NCBI GenBank assembly: GCA_030017355.1
Contig: JASEIR010000013.1
Span: 1-13,679 of the forward strand
DNA length: 13,679 nt
Reading direction: 5' to 3'
Origin: Actinomycetota bacterium
Lineage (GTDB): Bacteria; Actinomycetota; Aquicultoria; Aquicultorales; Aquicultoraceae
Position 1 is the first letter of the stretch. Every line of letters begins with the position of its first letter. The position numbers and the translations under genes were made by a program. The notes beneath the pieces were generated by a model. That model was not told where the DNA came from. It searched no databases and saw nothing but the letters and a program-made list of their open reading frames with translations. This document shows positions 6,786 to 12,727 of the stretch, piece after piece.

Positions 6786-7064
6786 TTGACAACAAAGCGC
6801 GCACACCTCCTTATTAAAGGACGTGTTCAGGGAGTATTTTTTCGCTCTAGCATGAAGGAAATGGCCGATCTCTATCACGTTAAAGGATGGGTTAAAAACA
6901 CCCTTTCTGGAGATGTCGAGGCTGTGGTTGAGGGCGAAGGCCGTGATGTCGATGATTTAATAGAGTGGTGTAGGCAGGGGTCTCCAGCTGCAGCGGTTGA
7001 TCGCGTGGAAATTAGCTGGCAAGAGCCCAAAGGGGATTTTAAGTGGTTCTCAATTAAAAGGTAG
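6786..7064 (+). CDS. acyP: acylphosphatase
   Basis: A 92-aa acylphosphatase, the normal length, which hydrolyses carboxyl-phosphate bonds such as acetyl phosphate or 1,3-bisphosphoglycerate. The signature GRVQGVFFR supplies the phosphate loop and catalytic Arg20, and GWVKNTLSGDVEAVVEG supplies Asn38. The start is TTG 6786, placed 5 nt behind AGGAGGGG (6773-6780); no ATG is available upstream. It leads a same-strand cluster with a translin-family gene (39-nt gap) and a HAD hydrolase (19-nt gap). The preceding terminator leaves almost no room for a promoter of its own, so expression may rely on read-through or on regulated termination. Confidence 0.93.
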   Translation: MTTKRAHLLIKGRVQGVFFRSSMKEMADLYHVKGWVKNTLSGDVEAVVEGEGRDVDDLIEWCRQGSPAAAVDRVEISWQEPKGDFKWFSIKR

Positions 7065-7103
7065 CCATAAGGTCTTTGAAACTAGAATTGGAAGGAAAAT
7101 AAA

Positions 7104-7739
7104 ATGGAGCTTGATGATATTAATAGTAAGATAAGAGAGAATCTTGAAGCAAAAAATAAAGCAAGAGAGATAGCGCTTTCCAAGTCGAGGCAAACCATAA
7201 GGTCTTCGAGTGTGGCGATAAGAGCCATTCATAGAGAAAAGTATGATGAGGCAGAAAAATATTTGGGTGAGGCGAAAGTAGCCTTAGTTGAAGCGCAGGA
7301 GGCGCTTCAAGATTTTCCGGATATATATTATGCAGGTTTTCTACAGGATGCAGAGAAGGAATATAGCGAAGGTATGGCTACGCTTGCGCTTGTAACAGGC
7401 AGTCTTCTTCCCGACCCGGATGAAATTGGGGTAGGTTATGCTCCATACTTGTCAGGGTTAGGAGAAGCGATGGGCGAGCTAAGACGGCATATTCTTGATA
7501 TTATCAGGCAAGGGAAACTCACCGAAGGTGAGCGATTTTTAACAATTATGGATGATGTATATTATTTCCTAATATCGTTTGATTTTCCTGATGCGCTTGT
7601 GCCTGGTTTGCGAAGAATTACTGATCTAGCGCGCTCTATAATAGAAAAGACGCGTGGCGATCTTACAACAGCAATGCGTCAGCATGTATTGCACAACTCG
7701 CTCGAGCGTCTAGAAATGAAAATTAATTCGGAAAAGTAA
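7104..7739 (+). CDS. translin family protein
   Basis: A 211-aa all-helical protein of the translin/TRAX family, found in eukaryotes, archaea and some bacteria, where it binds single-stranded nucleic acid as a ring-shaped oligomer and, in TRAX-like members, cuts RNA. The C-terminal signature is clear: YLSGLGEAMGELRRH (115-129), GKLTEGERFLTIMDDVYYFL (137-156) and PGLRRITDLARSIIEKTRGD (167-186). The motif KEYSEG (85-90) resembles the TRAX QEYVEA segment, whose glutamates are catalytic, so Glu86 and Glu89 may be active-site residues; this is motif similarity only. ATG 7104 follows GAAGGAAAA. It sits in one operon with acylphosphatase and a HAD phosphatase, an unexplained grouping. Confidence 0.85.
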   Translation: MELDDINSKIRENLEAKNKAREIALSKSRQTIRSSSVAIRAIHREKYDEAEKYLGEAKVALVEAQEALQDFPDIYYAGFLQDAEKEYSEGMATLALVTGSLLPDPDEIGVGYAPYLSGLGEAMGELRRHILDIIRQGKLTEGERFLTIMDDVYYFLISFDFPDALVPGLRRITDLARSIIEKTRGDLTTAMRQHVLHNSLERLEMKINSEK

Positions 7740-7758
7740 AGGATGTAAAGGATATACC

Positions 7759-8463
7759 TTGCGTTATAAAGCGGTATTTTTCGATGCTGGAAATACACTT
7801 CTTTATCCGCATCCTTCAGTTGAGCAAGTTTGTATAGAGGTATTTAGCCGCAATGGATACAAGGTTGATCCTGACCAGCTCAGGGATGCGATAGCAGATG
7901 GCGATCGGTATTACGAGGAGAGATACTGGTCGGATGATACGTTTTGGTGCTCAGAAAGCGGGGCATCATCGCTTTGGATTGAGCTTTATACCCGAGTTGC
8001 TCAGGCAGTGGGTATAAATGGTGATTGTCAAAAGCTGGCAAGAGAGATATATCATGAGTTTGGTCATCACCATCGCTGGGAGCTCTTCCCCGATGTTCGA
8101 TCGACGTTTGAAGAGCTAAAAGAGCTTGGCCTGAAAATCGGTATCGTATCGAACTGGGATAGTAGGCTAACGAGCCTTTGCTTTGGTATCGGCATAACGG
8201 ATTATCTTGATTTTGTCATGTGCTCGGCTGTGGTTGGGAGAATAAAGCCGCAACCAGAGATCTTTCAGATGGCTCTTGATAGGGCTAAAGTTAAACCAGA
8301 AGAGACGATCCATGTTGGAGACCACTATTATGCTGATGTACTGGGTGCAAGAAGTGTAGGGATAACCCCTGTTTTAATCAACCGCACAGGCAGGCAATTA
8401 AAAGCCGATTGCAATACCATAGATAACCTTAAATCTCTGCTGCAAATTGTTAAACAGTTTTGA
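7759..8463 (+). CDS. HAD-superfamily hydrolase (HAD-IA type)
   Basis: A 234-aa HAD hydrolase. Motif I is VFFDAGNTL with nucleophile Asp9; the second Asp of the usual DxD is Gly11. Motif II is IVSNWD with Ser131, motif III is RIKPQPEIF with Lys163, and motif IV is HVGDHYYADVLGA with Asp188 and Asp193. A helical cap lies between residues 16 and 107. Most HAD phosphatases need the second Asp as general acid, so this DxG form, also seen in other HAD-IA proteins, may use another substrate or mechanism. TTG 7759 follows AAAGGA at suitable spacing. Last gene of the acyP cluster; no terminator was seen behind it, only the heptamer repeat. Confidence 0.87.
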   Translation: MRYKAVFFDAGNTLLYPHPSVEQVCIEVFSRNGYKVDPDQLRDAIADGDRYYEERYWSDDTFWCSESGASSLWIELYTRVAQAVGINGDCQKLAREIYHEFGHHHRWELFPDVRSTFEELKELGLKIGIVSNWDSRLTSLCFGIGITDYLDFVMCSAVVGRIKPQPEIFQMALDRAKVKPEETIHVGDHYYADVLGARSVGITPVLINRTGRQLKADCNTIDNLKSLLQIVKQF

Positions 8464-8495
8464 AGAAGCACGCTTTTGCCCATCCCCCGTCCTTT

Positions 8496-8524
8496 ACCCT
8501 GGACCCTGGCTCCTGAATCCCGCC
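8496..8524 (+). repeat. 7-nt-period C-rich repeat, four copies
   Basis: Heptamers ACCCTGG, ACCCTGG, CTCCTGA, ATCCCGC in direct succession, in the 149-bp gap after the HAD gene. It resembles the runs at 3334-3389 and has the same period and strand bias as 1377-1404. Confidence 0.6.
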
Positions 8525-8550
8525 TTTGATGCCAGCGCTTATCTACAGAG

Positions 8551-8569
8551 AAACTAGAGTCTTTAGTTT
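8551..8569. promoter_or_regulatory. dyad AAACTA-N7-TAGTTT upstream of the phasin-like gene
   Basis: A 19-bp near-perfect palindrome, AAACTAGAGTCTTTAGTTT, with one mismatched pair around the centre. It lies 44 bp before the start codon of the next gene and could be an operator or, as RNA, a weak terminator for the upstream operon. Confidence 0.3.
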
Positions 8570-8612
8570 ATTTATCTTTGAAATCGGGTAGCAGAATTAA
8601 AGGGATGGGAGT

Positions 8613-8966
8613 ATGGCTATGGATCTAATGAAAAGAACCTTATTAATGGGAATAGGGGCTATCTCTCTTAGTGCTGAACGAGCCCGGGAATTTGTGAACG
8701 ATCTTGTTGAGCGAGGGGAGATAACTAAAGAGCAAGGGTCAGCTATGGTTAAGGAGCTAGCAAAACGCGGCGTAGAAACGCGCGAACGCCTTCGTGGGAT
8801 TATCAAGGCTGAAGTTAAAAAAGCCATCCGCGAGGCAGATATTCCCTCGGTAGCAGACCTAAAGAGGCTAGAGGAAAAGATTGATAAACTTATTCAGATG
8901 CAGCAAGGCAAGATAAGTGAAAAGAAAGAAATAAGTGAGAAGGCAGAAGAATCACCCTCTCAATAG
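8613..8966 (+). CDS. phasin-like coiled-coil protein (COG3937 type)
   Basis: A 117-aa, highly charged helical protein. It opens with a mildly hydrophobic stretch (TLLMGIGAISLSAERAREF), followed by VNDLVERGEITKEQGSAMVK and a basic heptad-like helix, then a coiled coil (ADLKRLEEKIDKLIQMQ) and a Glu/Lys/Ser-rich tail. This layout is that of the small proteins annotated as polyhydroxyalkanoate synthesis regulator phasin, which coat granules or membranes. No polymer synthase gene is in the window, so a PHA role is unproven. ATG 8613 follows GGGATGGGAG; ATG 8619 is an alternative. A terminator follows its stop, so it is likely a single-gene unit. Confidence 0.7.
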   Translation: MAMDLMKRTLLMGIGAISLSAERAREFVNDLVERGEITKEQGSAMVKELAKRGVETRERLRGIIKAEVKKAIREADIPSVADLKRLEEKIDKLIQMQQGKISEKKEISEKAEESPSQ

Positions 8967-8987
8967 AGTAGATTAAGATTTGGCTCC

Positions 8988-9013
8988 ATGGCGTAATTGT
9001 ATCCGCCATTTTT
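8988..9013 (+). terminator. intrinsic terminator after the phasin-like gene
   Basis: ATGGCG (8988-8993) pairs with CGCCAT (9004-9009) around a 10-nt loop, followed directly by five Ts and a further T-rich stretch. It lies 21 bp after the stop codon. Confidence 0.6.
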
Positions 9014-9077
9014 ATATTTTCAGCGAGATCTAAGAAACTAATGTTTATTTACCGAAAAATATAGGAGGTGTTCTGCT

Positions 9078-9533
9078 GTGAGCGCAGAGCATGAGTTAAC
9101 CGAAAGCTGGAAGCTAATACCGGAACTTCAGCAGCAGGTTGCTCTGCAGGGTAAAACTATCGAGGAGCAGGTGACTTGGCTTAATTCTAAGATCAACAAG
9201 CTTATAAATCGGAACAAGAATGGCTGGGAATACAATCGCAAAATGGAAGCACTGGCAGGCCTTTCGCTCTTATCAGAGATGTATGCGATTCTAGACTTTG
9301 ATAAAATGGTAGAAGTCCGAGAAAAATTCCAGAGCTTATTCCCGGATCATTTTAGCGCATATTTAGGCCGTTTAGAATCTCTCTCATGGCAGATTTTTTG
9401 GCCGGGGTGTCTTGAGTGCCGGTATTTCGAAAAGAGGTGCTCGCTAGGTATTTCGCCAACTATATTATCGGGTGGATGGCGTAGCTCTGAGAGAATGTGC
9501 AGATCGAAAGAGAAGAGAACAGAAAAAACCTAA
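9078..9533 (+). CDS. unknown protein with a C-terminal four-cysteine motif
   Basis: A 151-aa protein I do not recognise. The first 110 residues look helical and charged (ELQQQVALQGKTIEEQVTW and on) with no membrane segment. The end has GCLECRYFEKRCSLG (from 110), giving Cys111, Cys114 and Cys121, then Cys141 in RMC. C-x2-C-x6-C-x19-C could bind zinc or an iron-sulfur cluster. GTG 9078 lies 7 nt behind AGGAGGTG (9063-9070). The protein is cytosolic by appearance. It is followed after 69 bp by a Holin-X type gene and preceded by a terminator, so these two may form a unit. The family is unknown; the metal-binding idea rests only on the cysteine spacing. Confidence 0.75.
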   Translation: MSAEHELTESWKLIPELQQQVALQGKTIEEQVTWLNSKINKLINRNKNGWEYNRKMEALAGLSLLSEMYAILDFDKMVEVREKFQSLFPDHFSAYLGRLESLSWQIFWPGCLECRYFEKRCSLGISPTILSGGWRSSERMCRSKEKRTEKT

Positions 9534-9564
9534 TCTCTTCTTCTCTTCCACCCGGCGCATGTAG

Positions 9565-9596
9565 CTTAAGCGCGTTTAGCTGGAATACTTAAGGAG
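9565..9596 (+). promoter_or_regulatory. paired CTTAAG boxes overlapping the ribosome binding site
   Basis: CTTAAG occurs at 9565-9570 and 9588-9593 with 17 nt between. The second copy overlaps AAGGAG (9591-9596), the ribosome binding site of the next gene. In RNA the two self-complementary boxes can pair and mask that site. Confidence 0.3.
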
Positions 9597-9602
9597 AAGG
9601 TT

Positions 9603-9917
9603 ATGGAAAAGGCAAAGGGTGGAAAAACATTAATTGAATCTATTTTACGACTAATCGATCTGGCCTCTTTATATATACGCCAGCAGTTAAAAAATATTGT
9701 TGAGCAGGGCATATCAGTCCCAATCAAATCAGCCGGAAGAACTGCGGCATTTTTTATACTTGCCTTTAGCTTGTTCTCGCTAGCTTCAATCTTCATAGCC
9801 ATAGGGTTTTTTCTACTGCTTGCCTCTTTTGTTGGCCACATCATAGCCTATCTCGTCGTCGGGGCATTGCTCGCAATCGCAGGGGCAATTGTGTTAGCAA
9901 TAATTAAGCATAGATAA
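9603..9917 (+). CDS. small two-helix membrane protein, Holin-X / DUF1469 type
   Basis: A 104-aa protein with a charged, amphipathic N-terminus (residues 1-45, including LIESILRLIDLASLYIRQQL) and two long hydrophobic helices (about 47-76 and 77-101), ending IIKHR. This matches the Actinobacterial Holin-X / phage_holin_3_6 group (PF07332), which despite the name is common in chromosomes and not tied to phages. ATG 9603 follows AAGGAGAAGG. There is no endolysin or phage gene nearby, so a lysis role is unlikely; a membrane-shaping or stress role is more plausible but unproven. It is probably co-transcribed with the preceding Cys-motif gene. Confidence 0.7.
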   Translation: MEKAKGGKTLIESILRLIDLASLYIRQQLKNIVEQGISVPIKSAGRTAAFFILAFSLFSLASIFIAIGFFLLLASFVGHIIAYLVVGALLAIAGAIVLAIIKHR

Positions 9918-10005
9918 ATTGTTTGAAGACAACGCACTTCAGAAAGGGGTAGATGAATCCGATAGTATTAAGTATCGAATACTGCTGCCCAATCAGCTAG
10001 CCGAT

Positions 10006-10027
10006 ATAAAGCTTTGCTTTATTTTTA
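10006..10027 (+). terminator. intrinsic terminator before the aldolase gene
   Basis: ATAAAGC (10006-10012) and GCTTTAT (10016-10022) form a 7-bp stem with a TTT loop, followed by T-rich sequence. The hairpin is nested in a longer dyad CCCAATC (9988-9994) / GATTGGG (10032-10038). Confidence 0.55.
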
Positions 10028-10054
10028 TTGCGATTGGGTAGAACAAAAAATAAT
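10028..10054 (+). promoter_or_regulatory. possible promoter of the aldolase-phosphofructokinase operon
   Basis: TTGCGA (10028-10033) and AATAAT (10049-10054) are 15 bp apart, shorter than ideal. It lies in the only free space between the terminator and the aldolase start. Weak support. Confidence 0.25.
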
Positions 10055-10082
10055 TCTTATTTTGTAACAGGAGGAGTTGCAG

Positions 10083-10976
10083 GTGTTTAGAACTAATGCC
10101 GAGCTTATGAAGCGGGCACGCGAAGGCGGTTATGCTATCGGTGCATTCAACACGAACAATTTGGAGATTACAAAGTCAATTTTTCGAGCTGCAAGTGAGG
10201 AGAAATCGCCCATTATATTGGCAATTTCTCCATCGGCTGCAAAATACGCAGGAATTGATAACCTAGTAGCTATGGCTAGGATAGGAACAGAAGAAACAGG
10301 TGTCCCAGTCTCAGTGCATCTTGACCACGGGACAGAATTTGAGCATATCATCCAAGCAATACGCGCTGGTTTTTCCTCGATCATGTTTGATGGCTCCAAA
10401 TACCCTTATGAAAAAAATGTTGAGCTTACCAAAGAAGCTGTAAAGATCGGCCATGCAGCTGGCATAACAGTTGAGGGTGAGCTAGGAAGGCTTGTTGGGG
10501 TAGAGGAGCAGATTTCTGTATCTGAGCGAGAGGCATCGATGACTGACCCCGATCAGGCGCTAGATTTTGTTGAGCGCACTGGTGTTGATGCCCTGGCAGT
10601 ATCCATTGGAAATGCTCATGGTTGGTATAAAGGAAAACCATTGCTAGATTTTGCAAGACTTGAAGCAATCAGTAAAAAAATTGGGGATAAAGCACTGATT
10701 GTTCTGCATGGAGCATCAGGTATTCCAGACGAGGATATCAGAAGAGCTATATCACTTGGCATAACCAAGATCAACATTGATACAGAAACTCGCGATGCTT
10801 TCAAGAGGGGCGTTGCTCAGTTTATGCAGGAAAACCCAGATGTAATTGATCCAAGAAAGATAATGAAGCCGGCTATGGAAGAGATGTTTAAGATTGTAAG
10901 CAAAAAAATCCGGCTCTTTGGTTCTTCTGGCAGGGCGTCTGAAAGTATTGCTTACGTAACTGGGAGGGTTGCGTAA
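10083..10976 (+). CDS. fba: class II fructose-bisphosphate aldolase
   Basis: A 297-aa zinc-dependent aldolase that interconverts fructose 1,6-bisphosphate with dihydroxyacetone phosphate and glyceraldehyde 3-phosphate. Visible motifs: SVHLDHGTEFEH with catalytic Asp81 and zinc ligand His82, VEGELGRLVGVEEQ, GNAHGWYKGKP with His179, LHGASGIPDEDI with His209, and the phosphate-binding KINIDTETRDAF. GTG 10083 lies 6 nt behind AGGAGGAG (10069-10076); the in-frame TTG 10077 abuts that site and is less likely. The gene joins pfk by a TAATG overlap, so the two are translationally coupled. A tagatose- or sugar-specific aldolase of the same class cannot be excluded, but pairing with phosphofructokinase supports glycolysis. 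Confidence 0.92.
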   Translation: MFRTNAELMKRAREGGYAIGAFNTNNLEITKSIFRAASEEKSPIILAISPSAAKYAGIDNLVAMARIGTEETGVPVSVHLDHGTEFEHIIQAIRAGFSSIMFDGSKYPYEKNVELTKEAVKIGHAAGITVEGELGRLVGVEEQISVSEREASMTDPDQALDFVERTGVDALAVSIGNAHGWYKGKPLLDFARLEAISKKIGDKALIVLHGASGIPDEDIRRAISLGITKINIDTETRDAFKRGVAQFMQENPDVIDPRKIMKPAMEEMFKIVSKKIRLFGSSGRASESIAYVTGRVA

Positions 10977-11998
10977 TGAGGATAGGCTTATTAACAGGTG
11001 GCGGCGATTCAAGTGCTATTAATGCTGCAATTAGAGCAGTTGTTAGAAGAGGCATTGAGGGCGGGCATGAGATTATAGGTTTTAGGAATGGCTGGGCTGG
11101 CCCTATAAATGGAGAATACATTAAGTTAACGGCTGAATCTGTTTCCGGAATTTTACCAAGAGGTGGAACGATTCTTGGCACATCCAGAACCAACCCGTTT
11201 AAACTAAACGGGGCAGTCGAAAAGATGAGGGATAATATAAAGAAGATCGGTATTGATGCAATGGTTTGTATTGGCGGGGATGATACGCTAGGTGTTGCGC
11301 ATAAGATTAGCAATCTGGAGGAGCCAATCCCTGCTGTTGGCATTCCGCAGACTATTGATAATGATATTAATGGAACTGATTACGCAATTGGATTTCAATC
11401 GGCAGTTGCTGTTGCAACCGATGCGCTAGATAAGCTTCACACAACAGCTGAGTCTCATCAAAGAATAATAGTTGTTGAAGTTATGGGGCGAGATGCAGGC
11501 CATGTTGCACTTTACGCTGGAATTGCTGGTGGGGCCGATGCCATCTTGGTCCCAGAGCATGATTTTAATATCGATGAGGTTATTGAGAGAATTAAAAAGC
11601 GCCGTGAGGCTGGTAAGACATTTAGTATCATTGTAGTAGCCGAGGGAGCAAAACCAGAGGGCAGGCAAATAGCCTACGGGGAAAAGACCGATGCCTTTGG
11701 TCATGTAAGGCTTGGTGGGGTTGGAGAGTATCTTGCCAACACTATTGAAGAGAAGACAGGCTACGAGACAAGGTTTATGAATCTTGGGCATTTGCAAAGA
11801 GGCGGCATAGCATCGCCTTTTGATCGCATTGTAGCAACCCAGTTTGGAGTAGCCGCTGTCGAGATGGTTGAAAAGGGAGAATTTGACAAGATGGTTGCTA
11901 TCCGGTGCAACACAGTTACTTCTATCCCGCTTGAGGAGGCTCTTAAGGTTAGGCCTGTCGATGAGCAAATCCTTAACATGGCCAAGATTTTCTATTAA
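10976..11998 (+). CDS. pfk: 6-phosphofructokinase, group with GGDD signature (possibly PPi-dependent)
   Basis: A 340-aa phosphofructokinase that phosphorylates fructose 6-phosphate. Family motifs are clear: LLTGGGDSSAINAAIRAVV, IGGDDTLG (99-106), PQTIDNDINGTDYAIGF (from 124), VEVMGRDAGHVAL, NLGHLQRGG and SPFDRIVATQFG. In this family Gly after GGD goes with ATP use and Asp with pyrophosphate; here it is Asp103. Pyrophosphate enzymes then have Lys in PKTIDND, where this protein has Gln125, and the nucleotide-loop PG of GGDxPGxN is Ser-Ala. The phosphoryl donor is therefore uncertain. ATG 10976 overlaps the aldolase stop by one base. Its stop overlaps the stop of the convergent LysR-like gene, leaving no terminator between. 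Confidence 0.92.
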   Translation: MRIGLLTGGGDSSAINAAIRAVVRRGIEGGHEIIGFRNGWAGPINGEYIKLTAESVSGILPRGGTILGTSRTNPFKLNGAVEKMRDNIKKIGIDAMVCIGGDDTLGVAHKISNLEEPIPAVGIPQTIDNDINGTDYAIGFQSAVAVATDALDKLHTTAESHQRIIVVEVMGRDAGHVALYAGIAGGADAILVPEHDFNIDEVIERIKKRREAGKTFSIIVVAEGAKPEGRQIAYGEKTDAFGHVRLGGVGEYLANTIEEKTGYETRFMNLGHLQRGGIASPFDRIVATQFGVAAVEMVEKGEFDKMVAIRCNTVTSIPLEEALKVRPVDEQILNMAKIFY

Positions 11999-12648
11999 GC
12001 TGCCATTAGCTTTTGTTTCTCAGCTCCCAAGAATGTCAAGAAACGCCTTGCCTCATCAGACATCGGCAGGTCGGTATTGTATATAACGTAGAGATTACCC
12101 ATGAGTGGCGAGATTTCCTTTATTTTTACCTCCTTTACTCTGCCAGCCTTTATAGAATCCATTGCAGCTTTTTTAAGGACAAAGCTTATACCAGAGCCGC
12201 TCTCAACAGCTCTAATGATTGCAGGGTAGGTATCAAGCTCAGCCACAATATTAAGATTCTCCGGCGTTATCCCGTGTCTTGCAAGAACCTCACGGTACCA
12301 CATGCGCGTGGCAGAGCCTGGCTCTCTAAATATGAAATCCTGATTCTTAAGGTCTTCTACCGATATCTCGCCTCTGTTTGCAAATGGGTGATCGGGTGGG
12401 CATATTAGAATGAGCTCGTCAAAATTGTTTAAAAACGTCTCGGCCTTTACTTGGTCGTTTTCAAGCGACATACCAATGACACCTAGTTCAACGTCCCCGT
12501 TTAGGACTTGCTCGAATATCTCTGAGCTATCGGAAATATTTAGTTTAAGCTCGGTATCTGGATTTTGCTTTTCCCAGTCGGCAATAAGCTGTGGCAGTAG
12601 AAATTCGCCAGTATAACTACTTGCGCCAACATTTACTACACTTTTCAT
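11995..12648 (-). CDS. LysR-type substrate-binding domain protein lacking the HTH
   Basis: A 217-aa protein that corresponds to the effector-binding half of a LysR regulator: VVNVGASSYTGEFLLPQL is the usual first strand and helix of that domain, followed by GDVELGVIG, ICPPDHPFANRGEISVEDL, FIFREPGSATRMWY and VESGSGISFVLKKAA. The roughly 90-residue winged-helix DNA-binding part is missing. ATG at 12648 is preceded by GGGGGAG with 6-nt spacing, so it looks like a designed start and not a random break. No HTH coding was found in the 79 bp up to the aminotransferase stop. It may be a truncated regulator, or a stand-alone ligand-binding protein. Same strand as, and probably co-transcribed with, the aminotransferase. 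Confidence 0.8.
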   Translation of the reverse strand: MKSVVNVGASSYTGEFLLPQLIADWEKQNPDTELKLNISDSSEIFEQVLNGDVELGVIGMSLENDQVKAETFLNNFDELILICPPDHPFANRGEISVEDLKNQDFIFREPGSATRMWYREVLARHGITPENLNIVAELDTYPAIIRAVESGSGISFVLKKAAMDSIKAGRVKEVKIKEISPLMGNLYVIYNTDLPMSDEARRFLTFLGAEKQKLMAA

Positions 12649-12727
12649 TATCTTCTCCCCCCAATGCCTTCTCGATTTGCTGTAAATGTTTTTCCCAACG
12701 GCACGTAATGCAAACTTTTGAAACAGA

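Noticed and set aside
9511..9541. Hairpin AGAAGAGA/TCTCTTCT over the stop codon of the Cys-motif gene
   Set aside because: The loop is long (15 nt), there is no T tract, and the purine/pyrimidine runs make chance pairing likely.
9553..9600. tRNA-like stretch (GTAGCTTAAGCGCGTTTAGC)
   Set aside because: It has a faint D-arm look but no acceptor, anticodon or T-arm can be folded.
9603..9917. Holin as evidence of a prophage
   Set aside because: No phage structural, lysis or integration genes are nearby, and Holin-X type proteins are common chromosomal genes.
11426..11968. 180-aa open frame on the minus strand
   Set aside because: It is antisense to phosphofructokinase, whose motifs are intact along the whole stretch; no start signal.
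12649..12727. Hidden HTH part of the LysR gene
   Set aside because: The upstream in-frame sequence is only about 30 codons, shows no helix-turn-helix pattern and runs into a stop.
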